This document shows positions 11,570 to 23,164 of a stretch of DNA of 64,000 nucleotides, in pieces. How positions within the stretch are numbered: position 1 is the stretch's first letter; each line of letters starts with the position of its first letter. The stretch is taken from the NCBI GenBank assembly GCA_907163345.1, contig CAJQUN010001122.1:1-64000 (forward strand). The letters run 5' to 3'. The notes under the pieces were generated by a model, which saw only the letters and a list, made by a program, of their open reading frames with translations, had not been told where the DNA came from and searched no databases. Position numbers and translations under genes: made by a program. This DNA is from Haberlea rhodopensis. Taxonomy: Eukaryota > Streptophyta > Magnoliopsida > Lamiales > Gesneriaceae.

Positions 11570-14500
11570 ATGGGTTGGTTTCTCTGTACTGGAAAATCGA
11601 GGAAAAAAGGGAAGAAGCCAGTGGAAATCAAGTCCGAAGATCAGATCCCATCAAATTTAGGTGCTTAGGAAGTACCCAAAAAACGATTGAAAGATTTATC
11701 ATTTATTTATCAATTATGGGTTTAATTCTTTAATATGCTCAGAGTCACTTTGACTTTTCTTCTCTTATCTTTTTTTAATAATTGGATTCATTTTGGTTAT
11801 GGTGTTTTAGTTCTGCATTTTCATGTGTAATTTATTTACTGAGCGGTGAGTATATGGGTCGCCAAAGTGTGTGGAATATTGGCCGTGTATTGTTCTACTG
11901 ATCTAGCTTAATTTGTTGTTGTAAATGCTTCGAAATGATCTGAATTCTTAGGTATGTGGCAAAGATTATAAATTTGAATATTACATGGATTTTTTTCTCG
12001 GTGGCACCTTGCATAAGAAGATAGAAAGGGCTAGCATTGACTAGTTTAGATAATGTTTGCACTTTAGGCAAGTCGATTATGAATTTTTAAGCTTTTGGCT
12101 GCCTGTATAAGCATTATTTTACTCGATGAAAATGGAAGAAAGGAGTAAAATTATTGGAAATTTCAGCTAATAACGGTCCATTCGGATTATCAGTGGCACT
12201 CCTAGTAGTTTAAGGAAGTTCTCCATTGCATCGGAGTAAAGTTTTTATTGGTTATTTCCTTCCTGGATCTTGTTTGGTTTCCTAATCAGAAAGTTTGAAG
12301 AGCTTAAAGAGGTGAAATTTGGCGGAAGTATTGCTTCTCTCATGATTTTTGATCAATTGATGACAATAATATGTACCATCTCTGGATGCTTAATTGGTAC
12401 AGTATGGAATCTGTTCTATGATTATCTTGGAAGTCTTAGTTAAATCAACGGGAGGAGATTGAAGTTCCATTTAGTCTCCATGACTATTCATATTTCAGAT
12501 GGCTTTGGATACTGAGAAGCTTTCATCTTCTCATTGCAGAGAAACTGAAATCAAATCCTGATGAGGCTCCTAAAGATGGAGGATCTGGTCATATTGCTGC
12601 ATATACGTTTACATTTCGGGAGTTAGCGGCTGCAACCAAGAATTTTAGGACAGATTGTCTGTTGGGTGAAGGTGGATTCGGAAGAGTGTATAAAGGACGA
12701 CTGGAGAGCACTAATCAGGTTTGTCCCGTTGATTATGAAAGCTTGGGTGTTGTTTGGTCTTGCTTTCAACTCTGTTCTGCTTACCACTATTTTGTGTATA
12801 AAATTTTAAGTTATATAGTTTTAATGATGTGTGTAGGTTAAAAAAATGTTTGAAAAAAGTAGTGAGGAAATTGTGTCTTTTGTTGCAAATATTTTTGGGA
12901 TAGTTGATTGGGGAGTATTATTTGCACTCCACAATTTGCATCTTCTTAAACTGACGATGATATCCTTCGCAAATAGTTTTAGTTTTTAAAGGGGATATTA
13001 TTTGCACCACAAACCTTTTTTATTGTCAGTCTACTTGAACAACATAATCTGTTATTCGCAATCCACCTGACCTTTTCAACTTATGAATTGTCTAAAACTT
13101 AGAGAATTTCAAATTATTTTTTAAATTGAAAACATAATATTTAAAAACAATATTTACCTGATGCTGTAAAAAATGACATAATGTCAACATCATCTGATTG
13201 GCCCCTAATTCCTAAGCAGCCCTCCAACCTAATCAGGAAAGGCCTCTTATTCAGTCTCATTCTTAGAAGCCTTGGTTTTGGATCCTTGAAAAACTATCTC
13301 CCATTGTTCAACCCTAGTTTCCTCCGGACACCGAACTGGCAAACAATGTTCAACAAAAAAATCAGCATCTCATTTTCGTTAATTTTAACTAAGGGCTCAA
13401 TCTCATATCATTTAGAGAATTAGTCAACGGCTACCGCTGAGAGCTTCTGAGCGGGCCTAATGGGGACGGGCCTTATAGTCCCACTTATCAAAAAAGCATG
13501 CCACTTCGAAGCCTTCATCTGTTTTACTGGATTGTATATTATGTTAACATGCCTTTGGCAACTATCACATGCTTTAACCAAATGTTTAGCATCCTCCTCT
13601 ATAATCAACCAGAAGTAACGTGCTCTTAAGGCCTCACGAGCCAAAGCAATGTCCTAAGATGGTTCCCACTTCCCACAATATCCTTCAAGAAATTCTCAAG
13701 CTGAAAAAGCTCTTACAGTGATTCTTCCTAGCCTAAACACCTCAATAACAGTGGATAGATTGATATTTTATATAGAACCCCTTTAACTAATTAGAGTCTT
13801 GCTTCTCGCCTTTTAACGCCGCGTGCCTTCTTCAAGTCAAATTAGAGTCTCCATCTAGCAAGAACCACATTATGTCTCTTCTGCATTCATTCATGTATTT
13901 CAGAGGCCTCATGGCCGAGCTCTGAAGGTTGAGCTCGACGTGAAGCACAAGATCCTTATTTTTCCTACTCATTTATGAGCTAGCCATTTTGACTAACTAA
14001 TCAATCTTCTCATTTTCCAACCTCGGAATTTTTATAACTGTCAATTCGGAAAATTGGTCTCCCACCCCTCTCTATGCCTGCGAATAGTTTTTCGGCCTTT
14101 GATTTTTCACTTTATAAGCCCCATTCCCCTGCAAGATTTACCAACTGAGAATTTGAATACTCCACTATCAATGGGACTCTATTTATGGACGCCCGTAACT
14201 TTATCAGGAAGGGCTCGTTTTTAGCCTCGTTATTTTAAGGTTTGAAATCCAAATGACCTGCCTGCTTTACTTTTTCTCCTTGAGGAGAAACTAACATTAG
14301 ATATTGAGAAATAAATCTGGCCAAGGATGCCTGTGGTTCACTTTACTAGTCTTCCGAAAGCCTCTGTTTATGTGAGAACTTTGCCGAGCAAACCGTTAGG
14401 ACGTGAGAGGAAGTATGGTTTAAGCTTCCGAACCATGTCCATCAAAGTCATCGTTAACTTTTATAACCTTGAATATCAGAGCTCAGCCCCCTTTAGTGCA

Positions 14501-17500
14501 TGACTGACCTAGTAAACTGTTTTGAAAATCGACCTATATTGAGTGAGCGAAAATATACTCACTGTTTATCATTATCTGACAAGTATACCCATAGCCGTTC
14601 TCCGAAGCTTGTAGCGGCCCCCTTTAGTGCATGACTGGCCTAATAAACTGTCTTTGATCCACATATTGAGAAATGAATCTTGCTAGGGATGTTATTCTCC
14701 AACTAGCCTTTTGACTTTCTGAATACGAAAGGCCAATTCCCTATGTGGCCTTAACTTTTTCGTGAATTAGCTTCAATCCCTTTTGCATCACCAGAAACCC
14801 AAGAACTTTCAACTTCTCACCAAGTATACACATTTGTTGTGGTTCAATTTCAACAACCTATACCATCTCAAAGTGCGAAATGTCTCCTCTAGTTTGGCTA
14901 CCAAGTTGGGAGCCTTCTTAGACTTGACTAGGATGTCATCCAAATGTACTTCAATGTTTCGATCCCTCAGCTTCATGAAAACCTTGTCCATTAATCTCTA
15001 ATAAATTTCTCCTACATTTTTGGCCGCATTCACATGATCACATAACATAAAATGGTGGTAAACTTTGTATGCGTCAATGATCGGTAAAAACTAATTGTCC
15101 CTAGCTACTGCTAGTCCCACTAAACAAAGATAATGATAGCATAACTAACTACATATATTCCCTCAGGCACGTGGATCTCTTCTGACGTGGCCTCTTGTGT
15201 AGACTTGATAGACCATGGGCTTTTTATTCTCTGGATCGTTGTTTTCATTTGCTTCATGTGTTACTTTTCTTTACGGGCTGTAGTATTTTCATTTGCTTCA
15301 TGGGCTGTAACATAGAGCAGCTCATGTCCTGTAGTTGAATCGACCTGCATTCAATTCTTGGTAACATGTGATAACCCTCCAGACACGCGTTGTTCGAATC
15401 TTGAAAATCAACACTTATCCGCCACTTGCACCTCAAGACTTGGGAACTAACACCGCATATGATAACCATCTTGGGAATTGCATCTCTTCGATATGTCCCG
15501 ACCTAAATAACCCATGCACTTTGCTTGGCTAACCTTACATTTTCCAGGTCCAAAATGCTTTTGCGATTCGGTGTTTTGGTGCAATGTTAAGACTATGTTT
15601 CATCACGTGTGGATACACTTTCTAGGTCTACTGCCAACTAGCAAACACATTATTTTCCGTAAACATCTTAACAATTTATTCTTAGCTCAAATTTGGTAGT
15701 TTTGTCAGGTTACCCAGGAATTATATCGGCAGGCCCATACTCCTCTTTGGTGGTTACTCCTTTACTATTTTCCCCCTGTAGGTGCATTTCCTGAATTGCT
15801 ATATCCAAGCGCTTTTTGAAATCAGCCCGGACTATATCCACATAGCATCTCCTTGATGCACGTTGATCTCCTCGGAATTCCCTCACTTTGACCTGACTGG
15901 GAATTTCATTTTCTGTTGGGATATAGAGGGCACGACCTTGAAATTACCGGTGGCTGGGTGCTGCAATATAATATTGTAGATAGATAGTCTGCTATCATAA
16001 AACAAACCATTTGGGTCTTCATTCTTGGCTCTACTCCCATGGGTAAGGGCATACCGATTTACCCGACTGATGCAACACATGGCCAGCAAACCCATACAAG
16101 GCCGTGATCACTGGCTCGAACTTGTCTTAACTGATGTCCATTTACTCAAATGCTCTTAAGAAAATGATGTTGATTGCTTTGTCTCAATCAACAAATACGT
16201 GAACGATATCATAGTTGACAATGAGGCCTTGCAATCAAAGCGACATTATGACATGTCTGAACACCTTCAAGATCGTGGGGCCTAAGCTGATACTTGGCTC
16301 TTTTGTTAACCCTAACATCCCATCGACCTCCATACCTTCCAGCTGCCGACTGTGAGCCTTCTGAGCTCTATCTGGATCTCTATCATTGCCCCCCATCCCG
16401 AACGATCATGTTGAAAGTGCAGTGGATTAGGTTCTGTGGAAAATAAATAATCTGAGAGTTGAAAATACTCTTTATTAATTGAATAATTAAAAGAGTTACA
16501 GTGGTTATCTATTTATAGGTGAATATAAAGATTAATTGAAGGAAATTACCTGATTTATCTCTATCTAAATCAAATCAAACTAAATCTCTAGATAATATTA
16601 TCCTACCAAACTTATAATATTATCGTACCAAGTTTACTGTAGCAAAAGTCGCGAAATTACTGTAGCGCAAAATCACGAAGGTACTGTGGACAGAAAGGAA
16701 AATTGCCTTGTAAAGTTCTGAAAAAAATCACGGCACACAGTGTATGCAATTGGAAGGGTAGAGAAAAGGTGAATCATTAGCTGCTATGAAGGCTTCGATT
16801 AGATAGAATAGCCGACGGGAAAAGACAACCCCACCCTGAACGTACGATGAGTTTACTGTTGTAGGCCTAGCCGACGGCGGCTGAGTTGAGATAGTAACAA
16901 CTCGCCGGTGGCTAGGGTTTGATAAGCTTTAACCTTACTTTTTGCAACTTAAAGCTCTGATACCATGTAGAAAATAAATAATCTGAGAGTTGGAAATACT
17001 CTTTATTAATTGAATAATTAAAAGAGTTACAATGGCTATCTATTTATAGAATTAATAGAAGAAAACTATCTGATTTATCTCTAACTAAATCAAATCAAAC
17101 TAAATCTCTAGATAATATTATCCTATCAAATTATAATATTATCCTACCAAGTTTAAATACAAAGATTTAAATACTAAATCTTTATCTAATTATTCAACAG
17201 GTTCTTGCCATTGTCTGCAGGCTTTCCTGTTGAATTCTCTCTCTTGTGTGTTTTTCCTCTAATTTGCTCCCTCCTCTTTTGTTGCCCACCTCTTGATATT
17301 GATGTGGTCGTCGATTATTGTAACCCCTTGGGTTGTTATTCTTCCTTCATCGGGTTTACACCTTTCTGTCATGATTCCTAATATTTCATTACAACTCCAT
17401 ACCCAACTTTTGGCATTCCTTCCTAATCATGCTCATACTCTCCATGGTACTTGCTGAATTTGTCTCGTCAGGGCTTCCTGAGACCACCTTTTGCACTCTT

Positions 17501-20500
17501 GGGGCTGTGGAGCACTTTGAACTCCTCACATATCTCTACGGCCCTTTACCTGCTCAATTGTAAGGGCTTGTAAGAAGTAACCTAGGAAATAATTTCTTTC
17601 TGTTGGCCTCTTCTTCTTCGCCATTTTAGCAGCAATCTTCTACTTGACCCTCGTTGTTCTGTGTGCCTTCTCAATATTCACGTATTTTTCACTTATTAAT
17701 ATACTAGACGCTACAGGTAAATTTGTCACACATATAATGTCTTACAATCTACTATTTTTGTCTTTCCCTGTTTACTTTTTCCCAATAATTAACTTGAGCG
17801 CCAGAGAGGCTTCATCCGGAAAACCCCAACGCCCTCTAATGTGTTTGTTCATGTTCTCAGGCCATTTAATACCAGCCACTAGAGGGCGAAAGGGTGCATA
17901 TGTGGCATAGTTTGCAAATGCTAGTGATCCTATACCATATTTCCATAGCAACATCATTCTTTTTCTCTCATATATTTCCTTTTTATTACGGAATTTTGCC
18001 AGTGCTCATTTTACTCTTTCATCAATTTTGACAATAATTTCTTCTGTTTCAGCAATCGTACAAACTTCAATAGAAACTATTTGGACTTTAAGAACGTTTT
18101 TTTTACAGATAGTAAATCAATGATTGATAAAAATATGGATCGAAATTATTAGAACAGGAAAAAATAATGAGACAAATAGGCTCATGAATTGTATAAAGAA
18201 ACAAATGGAAATAAGTTATGTTGAAGTATAATTGCTTTAAGGAATTAATAGTCCTTGCCAAGGGTTTCATTGTCAACTTAAAAAATGAAGAGGTGTTTAT
18301 GAAATTGGAGAGATAATTTGTGGACCGCAAATAATACTCTCATGGTCGATTTGAAATATTAGGTATGATTTGATTGAAATTTTTTGGAGAAGAACACCAA
18401 CGACGAAAGCACTCTGTTGGGCCGACACTGACACTGAGAGATTAAAGCTAGGGGAGCGAATGGGACAACAAAATTGACAGAATTTTTATAATACGTAGAT
18501 AAAATTCTCAGTTTTAAAGTTAAATCGAGCGGAGTTTGGGAGTCCAGCCTCACGGTTTCCCAATTCTTTATTACGTCTTGTTGTATCCAAAATGAATGCT
18601 GCTTTGAGTTCATGCAGATTGTGGCAATAAAGCAACTTGATCGGAATGGTTTGCAAGGGAACCGTGAATTTCTTGTTGAAGTTTTGATGTTAAGTCTACT
18701 TCATCATTCAAACTTGGTAAACTTGATCGGATATTGTGCTGATGGTGAACAGAGGCTTTTGGTGTATGAATACATGCCATTAGGCTCGTTGGAAGATCAT
18801 CTACATGGTATTTTTTTAAAATTGCAGCTTGTGTACTTCTTAATGTCGAAGGATTGAATAACATTTATTATTAGCTTATTTGTTTTTGCTTAATTTTACT
18901 GCCTATCTATTTAATCTAAGTGATGTTGATATTTATAAGTTATCTATGATCTGGTTAAATAGCTTGTGTTTGGATATTCCTCAGACCTTCCGCCAGATAA
19001 TAAGCGACTTGACTGGAATACGAGAATGAAAATAGCTGCTGGTGCGGCAAAAGGGTTGGAATATTTGCATGATAAAGCGAATCCACCTGTTATATATCGA
19101 GATTTAAAGTGCTCAAACATTTTACTCGATGAATGGTATCATCCCAAGCTATCTGATTTTGGTTTGGCCAAATTGGGACCCGTTGGTGATAAGACCCATG
19201 TATCTACTAGAGTAATGGGAACTTACGGCTATTGTGCACCAGAATATGCAATGACAGGACAGCTTACACTTAAATCCGATGTTTATAGTTTTGGAGTTGT
19301 CCTCCTAGAGATCATCACAGGAAGAAAGGCTATTGACAATTCAAGAGCTGCTGGGGAGCACAATTTGGTCGCTTGGGTAAGAGACTCTTCTACTTTTGCA
19401 TAACACATTTTCATGTATGTCTGATTTCAAGTTTTGTTTAATTTCTTTAGTAGAAAATATTGTGGGGCCCGTTGGGGGGGGGGGGGGGTTGGGGTGGTTA
19501 ACAATGGCCCAGGATGACATATTAATTGTAGTCGGACAAAATGAGAGAAATGGTAAATTTAATTGTGTTTTTTATTACGTACACAATCATGTGCTTACTT
19601 TTGTAATTCATTGAATTTGCCATTTTGAACTAGTCCACGTGTTATCAGAAATGCTGGAAATCCGCTCTGCCGCTTTCTTGTCTCTACCTTTACTTTCACT
19701 TTACCAGTTCTTATCTCTTCCAGCTCACTTCACCTCTACCGGATTCTTGTCTTTACCACTAAACTTCTCCTGTTACTTAACTTCTCACATTGAATTCTTC
19801 CGGTAAAGCAGATTTTTGGGTCCTGACAACCAATTAGACCTGTAGTAATGAAGTTAGTTATTCATAGGTCCTGATAGGGTTTGTGCATGTCAAAAATGAA
19901 AGCATTTAATGGCACCAATTGTGGAAGTTGTGTGTAAATATATGCTTGTTTTGAAGGAATCATAATGGCGCCATTTGGTTAAGTTTTCGATTCGATTGAT
20001 TTTAAAAGTTTTGAAATAGAGATTTAAGGTATTTTTTAATGTATTGTTGAAGTTGTGTTTGGTTGTAAAGAGATAGTTGTAACGATTATATGAAATGTGA
20101 AATGATATAATCATATTTAGAGAAAGAAGAGAAAAAAAATGATTGTGCTATTGTTTTATGTTGAAGAGCTGATTTGGGATGTGAAATGATGTGATCATTA
20201 TAATGTTTGAATAAAATAAACGGAACTTTGAAATTTTTTGTCAATCAAGTAGTCAGGCTTTTGAGTGGAGAAAAGCCTAACCAAACGTAGCCAATGCAGA
20301 ACAGAAAGATTGAAAATAGGAAATTTAACAGTTTATAACTGTTCAAAACCTGATTTGAAATTAGTATCTGCACACCTCCCGACAAATGAAGATTCAAAGA
20401 ATTGGTTTATCTTTCAATAGTCCTTAGAGTTCATACAAATATGTATTAAACATTGGTTCTACATTATTCTACTTAGCATTACAAGTAGAAGGGTGTGAAG

Positions 20501-21373
20501 TGTTTGTACGGGTGCCTAGAAAAACTCATGATCGAGTCACTAAAGTGGACAATCAAAAATTTTGAGAGCCCGTCTTATTGTGGTAATGAAAATATAAACT
20601 CATGTACTGCACTTCTTTATGGATGAAATGTTATGAGTGGTTAGAGATTAATCAAGTTCTTCAATGCGATCTGGTTGCTCACTTATTGCATCACAAAGGG
20701 CTATGGCGTGGAGCAGAGGCAGGAAGGGTTGGATGACTATTTGGTTGGCTATATATTATGGACTATATGGTTAGATATGATTAAAAGAATATTCAGAGGA
20801 ACTCGGGACTGGGAAATGACTTGCTGATTATAGTTCAATTTAGATCTTGATTTTGGATTAAGAATAGATGTAACGTGAAATTTCAGTATTTTTTTTCTGA
20901 TTGGGTCAGGGAACCTAAAGTTTGTTTACTAGCATCTTAATTTTCAGTTTTCGTATGTATGGTATTGTAAACTTTTAGAGTACCTATAGTACTCTTTTTA
21001 TATAATTATATTTTTCCAACAAAAAAAAAAGAATAATCTCCAACAATAACATTATCTAAACCTTACTACTTTACAGGCAACATCATATAACTTTACTACT
21101 TTACAGGCTCGACCTTTGTTCAAAGACCGTAGAAAGTTCTCACAGATGGCCGATCCTGTACTCCAAGGTCAGTACCCAGCTAGAGGCTTGTATCAAGCTC
21201 TAGCCGTTGCTGCAATGTGTGTTCAGGAGCAACCGAACATGCGACCTCTCATGGCCGATGTGGTTACAGCTCTAACATATCTTGCTTCCCAGAAGTACAA
21301 CCCTGAAACACAGCCAGTACAAAAACCAGGCTCGGGTTCCTCCACGCCAAGATTTCGAAGGGAACAGAGATAA
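11570..21373 (+). CDS. PBL27: Receptor-like cytoplasmic kinase, PBL27-like (RLCK VII)
   Basis: Five exons join in frame to 372 codons: 11570-11660, 12540-12718, 18618-18807, 18985-19376 and 21107-21373, all GT-AG. The protein starts MGWFLC, giving Gly2 for myristoylation and Cys6 for palmitoylation, so membrane anchoring is expected. The Ser/Thr kinase domain shows the P-loop GEGGFGRVYKG, catalytic lysine in VAIKQL, catalytic loop VIYRDLKCSN, DFG in LSDFGLAKLG, activation-segment VSTRVMGTYGYCAPEYA and the ITGRKAIDN.RA.GEHNLVAWA segment typical of PBL27. In Arabidopsis PBL27 relays signals from the chitin receptor CERK1 to a MAP kinase cascade; the same role here is inference. No stop or frameshift is present. 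Intron 2 is 5.9 kb because of nested retroelements, and the last intron has a MITE and a duplicated acceptor. Confidence 0.92.
12908..12938. repeat. Left copy of an inverted repeat in PBL27 intron 2
   Basis: The word GAGTATTATTTGCACTCCACAA recurs in reverse complement at 18317-18345 (GAGTATTATTTGC..TCCACAA). The pair encloses the Gypsy/TRIM block and may be the terminal inverted repeats of an older DNA transposon or MITE. A related word is present near 12974. Confidence 0.45.
13400..18050 (-). mobile_element. Decayed Ty3/Gypsy retrotransposon in PBL27 intron 2
   Basis: Minus-strand fragments appear in the expected element order from high to low coordinate. These are gag-like sequence (about 17960-17200), a protease-end segment at 16095-15883 (YNIILQHP..MKFP), the start of reverse transcriptase at 15469-15254 (KWRISVDFQDSNNAC), more RT at 14991-14809 (EVHLDDILVKSKK with the DD pair) and the integrase zinc-finger region at 13644-13420 (ARYFWLIIEEDAKHLVKACDSCQ). 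All parts are broken by stops and frameshifts and no LTR pair was found. Its sense strand is opposite to the host gene. Confidence 0.75.
16435..17199 (-). mobile_element. TRIM-like miniature LTR element, nested in the Gypsy remnant
   Basis: The element is 765 bp, with a 5-bp target duplication GGTTC at 16430-16434 and 17200-17204. Its 5' LTR on the minus strand is 17199-16966 (234 bp). The 12 bases immediately inside (16965-16954) read TGGTATCAGAGC on the minus strand, the primer-binding site for initiator methionine tRNA. The other LTR (from 16435) matches about 190 bp, then diverges near 16630, so the U3 end and polypurine tract are lost or altered. There is no coding capacity. Confidence 0.8.
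18317..18345. repeat. Right copy of the inverted repeat in PBL27 intron 2
   Basis: Reverse complement of the left copy at 12908-12938 over about 25 bases with a few mismatches. It lies only 270 bases before exon 3. Confidence 0.45.
19967..20292. mobile_element. MITE, PIF/Harbinger-like, in the last PBL27 intron
   Basis: The 326-bp block begins GGCGCCATTTGGTTAAG and ends with the reverse complement of GGCTACGTTTGGTTAGG, so it has about 17-bp imperfect terminal inverted repeats. AAT flanks both ends as a likely 3-bp target duplication. It has no coding capacity. A long G run precedes it at about 19473-19489. Confidence 0.65.
21061..21106 (+). promoter_or_regulatory. Duplicated splice acceptor before the last PBL27 exon
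   Basis: The string TTACTACTTTACAGGC occurs twice, with AG at 21075-21076 and 21105-21106, exactly 30 bases apart. The second gives the protein matching the family. Use of the first would insert ten in-frame codons (ATSYNFTTLQ) without a stop, just before ARPLFKD. Confidence 0.7.
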
Positions 21374-22037
21374 CGTCAGTAGACAAAGAAATACTGCCAA
21401 ACGAGCACCTCTCTCGTACATGGAGGCATGATGGTATTGCCCTATACCCTTTAAGTTCTACATGATGTTTTTCTTATAATGGAAGAAGGTAGGCGTTCAT
21501 TGGCTGCACCAAGATCAATGGCTGTTACGAGATTTTGTCACCCCAAAGTCTGTACAAGAGGTTCCTTTTCCGTTATCACGATTTTCTTACTTCAATTCTT
21601 ATCAAGTAAAAAAAGGGAAAATGAAGTGACATGTCAAATATGTGAAGATTTTCTTTATTGAGTTTGTCTATGTAGGATTTCCTTTGCCTTCTTGGCCATT
21701 TTTCTTTGTTGTTTCTTCTATCTGTCCTACTGGGGATTGCCAAATTGTTCAGATGTGTACAACTCAGACCTTAATAGTTCATGTATCTTAATGTTTGTAT
21801 TCATTGCTTCTAGAAGATTGTTCATCTGCCTATGAACATTTGCCATGTGGTACTTTTATATTGCATCAACTACAACGCACTATATTTTCTTTGGCCTCGA
21901 CTCTAGCGTGGCAAATGACATTTCTTATTTGCACATCTTGACTGAGAATTTTGATCGAGAATTTTGAGCCTACCAGTTTAAGCCTTAAAGTTTTGTTTCT
22001 CTCTGCTATTTACTGTCACACTTACATGCAATTCTAC
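21374..22037. other. 3' flank of PBL27-like gene
   Basis: This holds the likely 3' UTR and intergenic sequence. The 60-codon frame at 21479 has no recognisable product and is not called as a gene. Confidence 0.4.
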
Positions 22038-22152
22038 ACTTTTTTTTTTTTACCGGGGAATGGGCTAATTATTTTGCGTCAAGTGCGACTCGAACTCGAG
22101 TAAAGCCAACGTGGGTAATGAGTTTTTTATCGTCAGACTAAGCTTGAGAGCT
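22038..22152 (-). mobile_element. SINE-like retroposon with 13-bp target duplication
   Basis: The 115-bp block is flanked by CATGCAATTCTAC on both sides (22025-22037 and 22153-22165). On the minus strand it ends in a poly-A run of about 11 and contains GAGTTCGAGTCGC, resembling the B box of tRNA-derived SINEs. No clear A box is seen, so it may be 5' truncated. Confidence 0.7.
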
Positions 22153-22379
22153 CATGCAATTCTACCCTTTGAACCATTATTTTTTATAACGTCAAAGAGT
22201 AAAAATAATAATATATCATTCATAATCCTAGTCATTTAAATCGAACATTATTTATTTGTCAATATTCTACATCATATTCAATCGTCTTAAATATCAATAG
22301 TATTAGATAGTCATGCATATTTGTATCACTCAAGGTAAAGAACAACATAAGCATGTGTGCTTTTTAATAACTTTCATTT

Positions 22380-22660
22380 GGATTATTTTTAGGCGTTATT
22401 ATCTATTTTTCAAATAAAAAACAGATTTTGAGTGTTTTGATTTCTTTATTTTTGCTATTATTTTTCTAAAAAGAAAGAAACAAATAACCAAATCATGAGA
22501 TGTTTTTGGTTGTTTTAACTTATGTAGTAACAATTTTGTAATAAATTAATGTTCTTTTTATTTTAATAGAATACTTAATATTTTTGCTTTAAATCAGTTT
22601 TTTCAACTTTAAGGAAAAACAATATAAAAAGCTTTTGAATAAGCAATCCAAAGCACACCG
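22380..22660. repeat. Dispersed repeat, copy 1
   Basis: About 270 bases match, with divergence, the sequence at 60515-60790 in the same orientation. Shared words include CAGATTTTGAGTGT and TTTTTTCAACTTTAAG, and both copies end near ...TTTTGAATAA. Non-coding and AT-rich; it is probably a MITE whose ends I could not fix. Confidence 0.6.
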
Positions 22661-23164
22661 TCCTCTACCTAAAATATTCCTTTATAAATTACAAGTTATA
22701 CTACAACTATTTGGATATTCTGCATTCTCTGTTTTTTAATCCCGTTTTTCTCCCGATCAAGCACAACGTCAGGTCTCCTGATCTGCTAACATAAGCCTTC
22801 TGCTAAATTAAGCTTCCCGTGCGCAATTAACTCCCACCACCACCATGCCAGGCGCCCTCGAACCACCAATTTAATTCCCATTTGCGCACACAAGCCCTAC
22901 AAATTCCTCAACTCTTTCTCCGCCGACGCAGCTACCACGACCGCCAGCACTGGTACTCCTGATTCAATCATCCGGCAGAAATATTCGTCCGCCTTGTGGT
23001 GCAAGACAATCCGATGCGCACCCCCTGCGCAACGTAGAATCAGCCCGAGCATTTTCCACAGCCTAGAGCGCCACCATCTCTCCGGGGGCATTCGTGGAGA
23101 GAAATCTTGCTCATTTACCTCCTATTTGAAAAACAGAAGGCAAGACGGTCGTCTCGATGCTCAA

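Noticed and set aside
16954..16965. GCTCTGATACCA considered as part of a tRNA gene
   Set aside because: No cloverleaf surrounds it; the complement is a retroelement primer-binding site next to an LTR.
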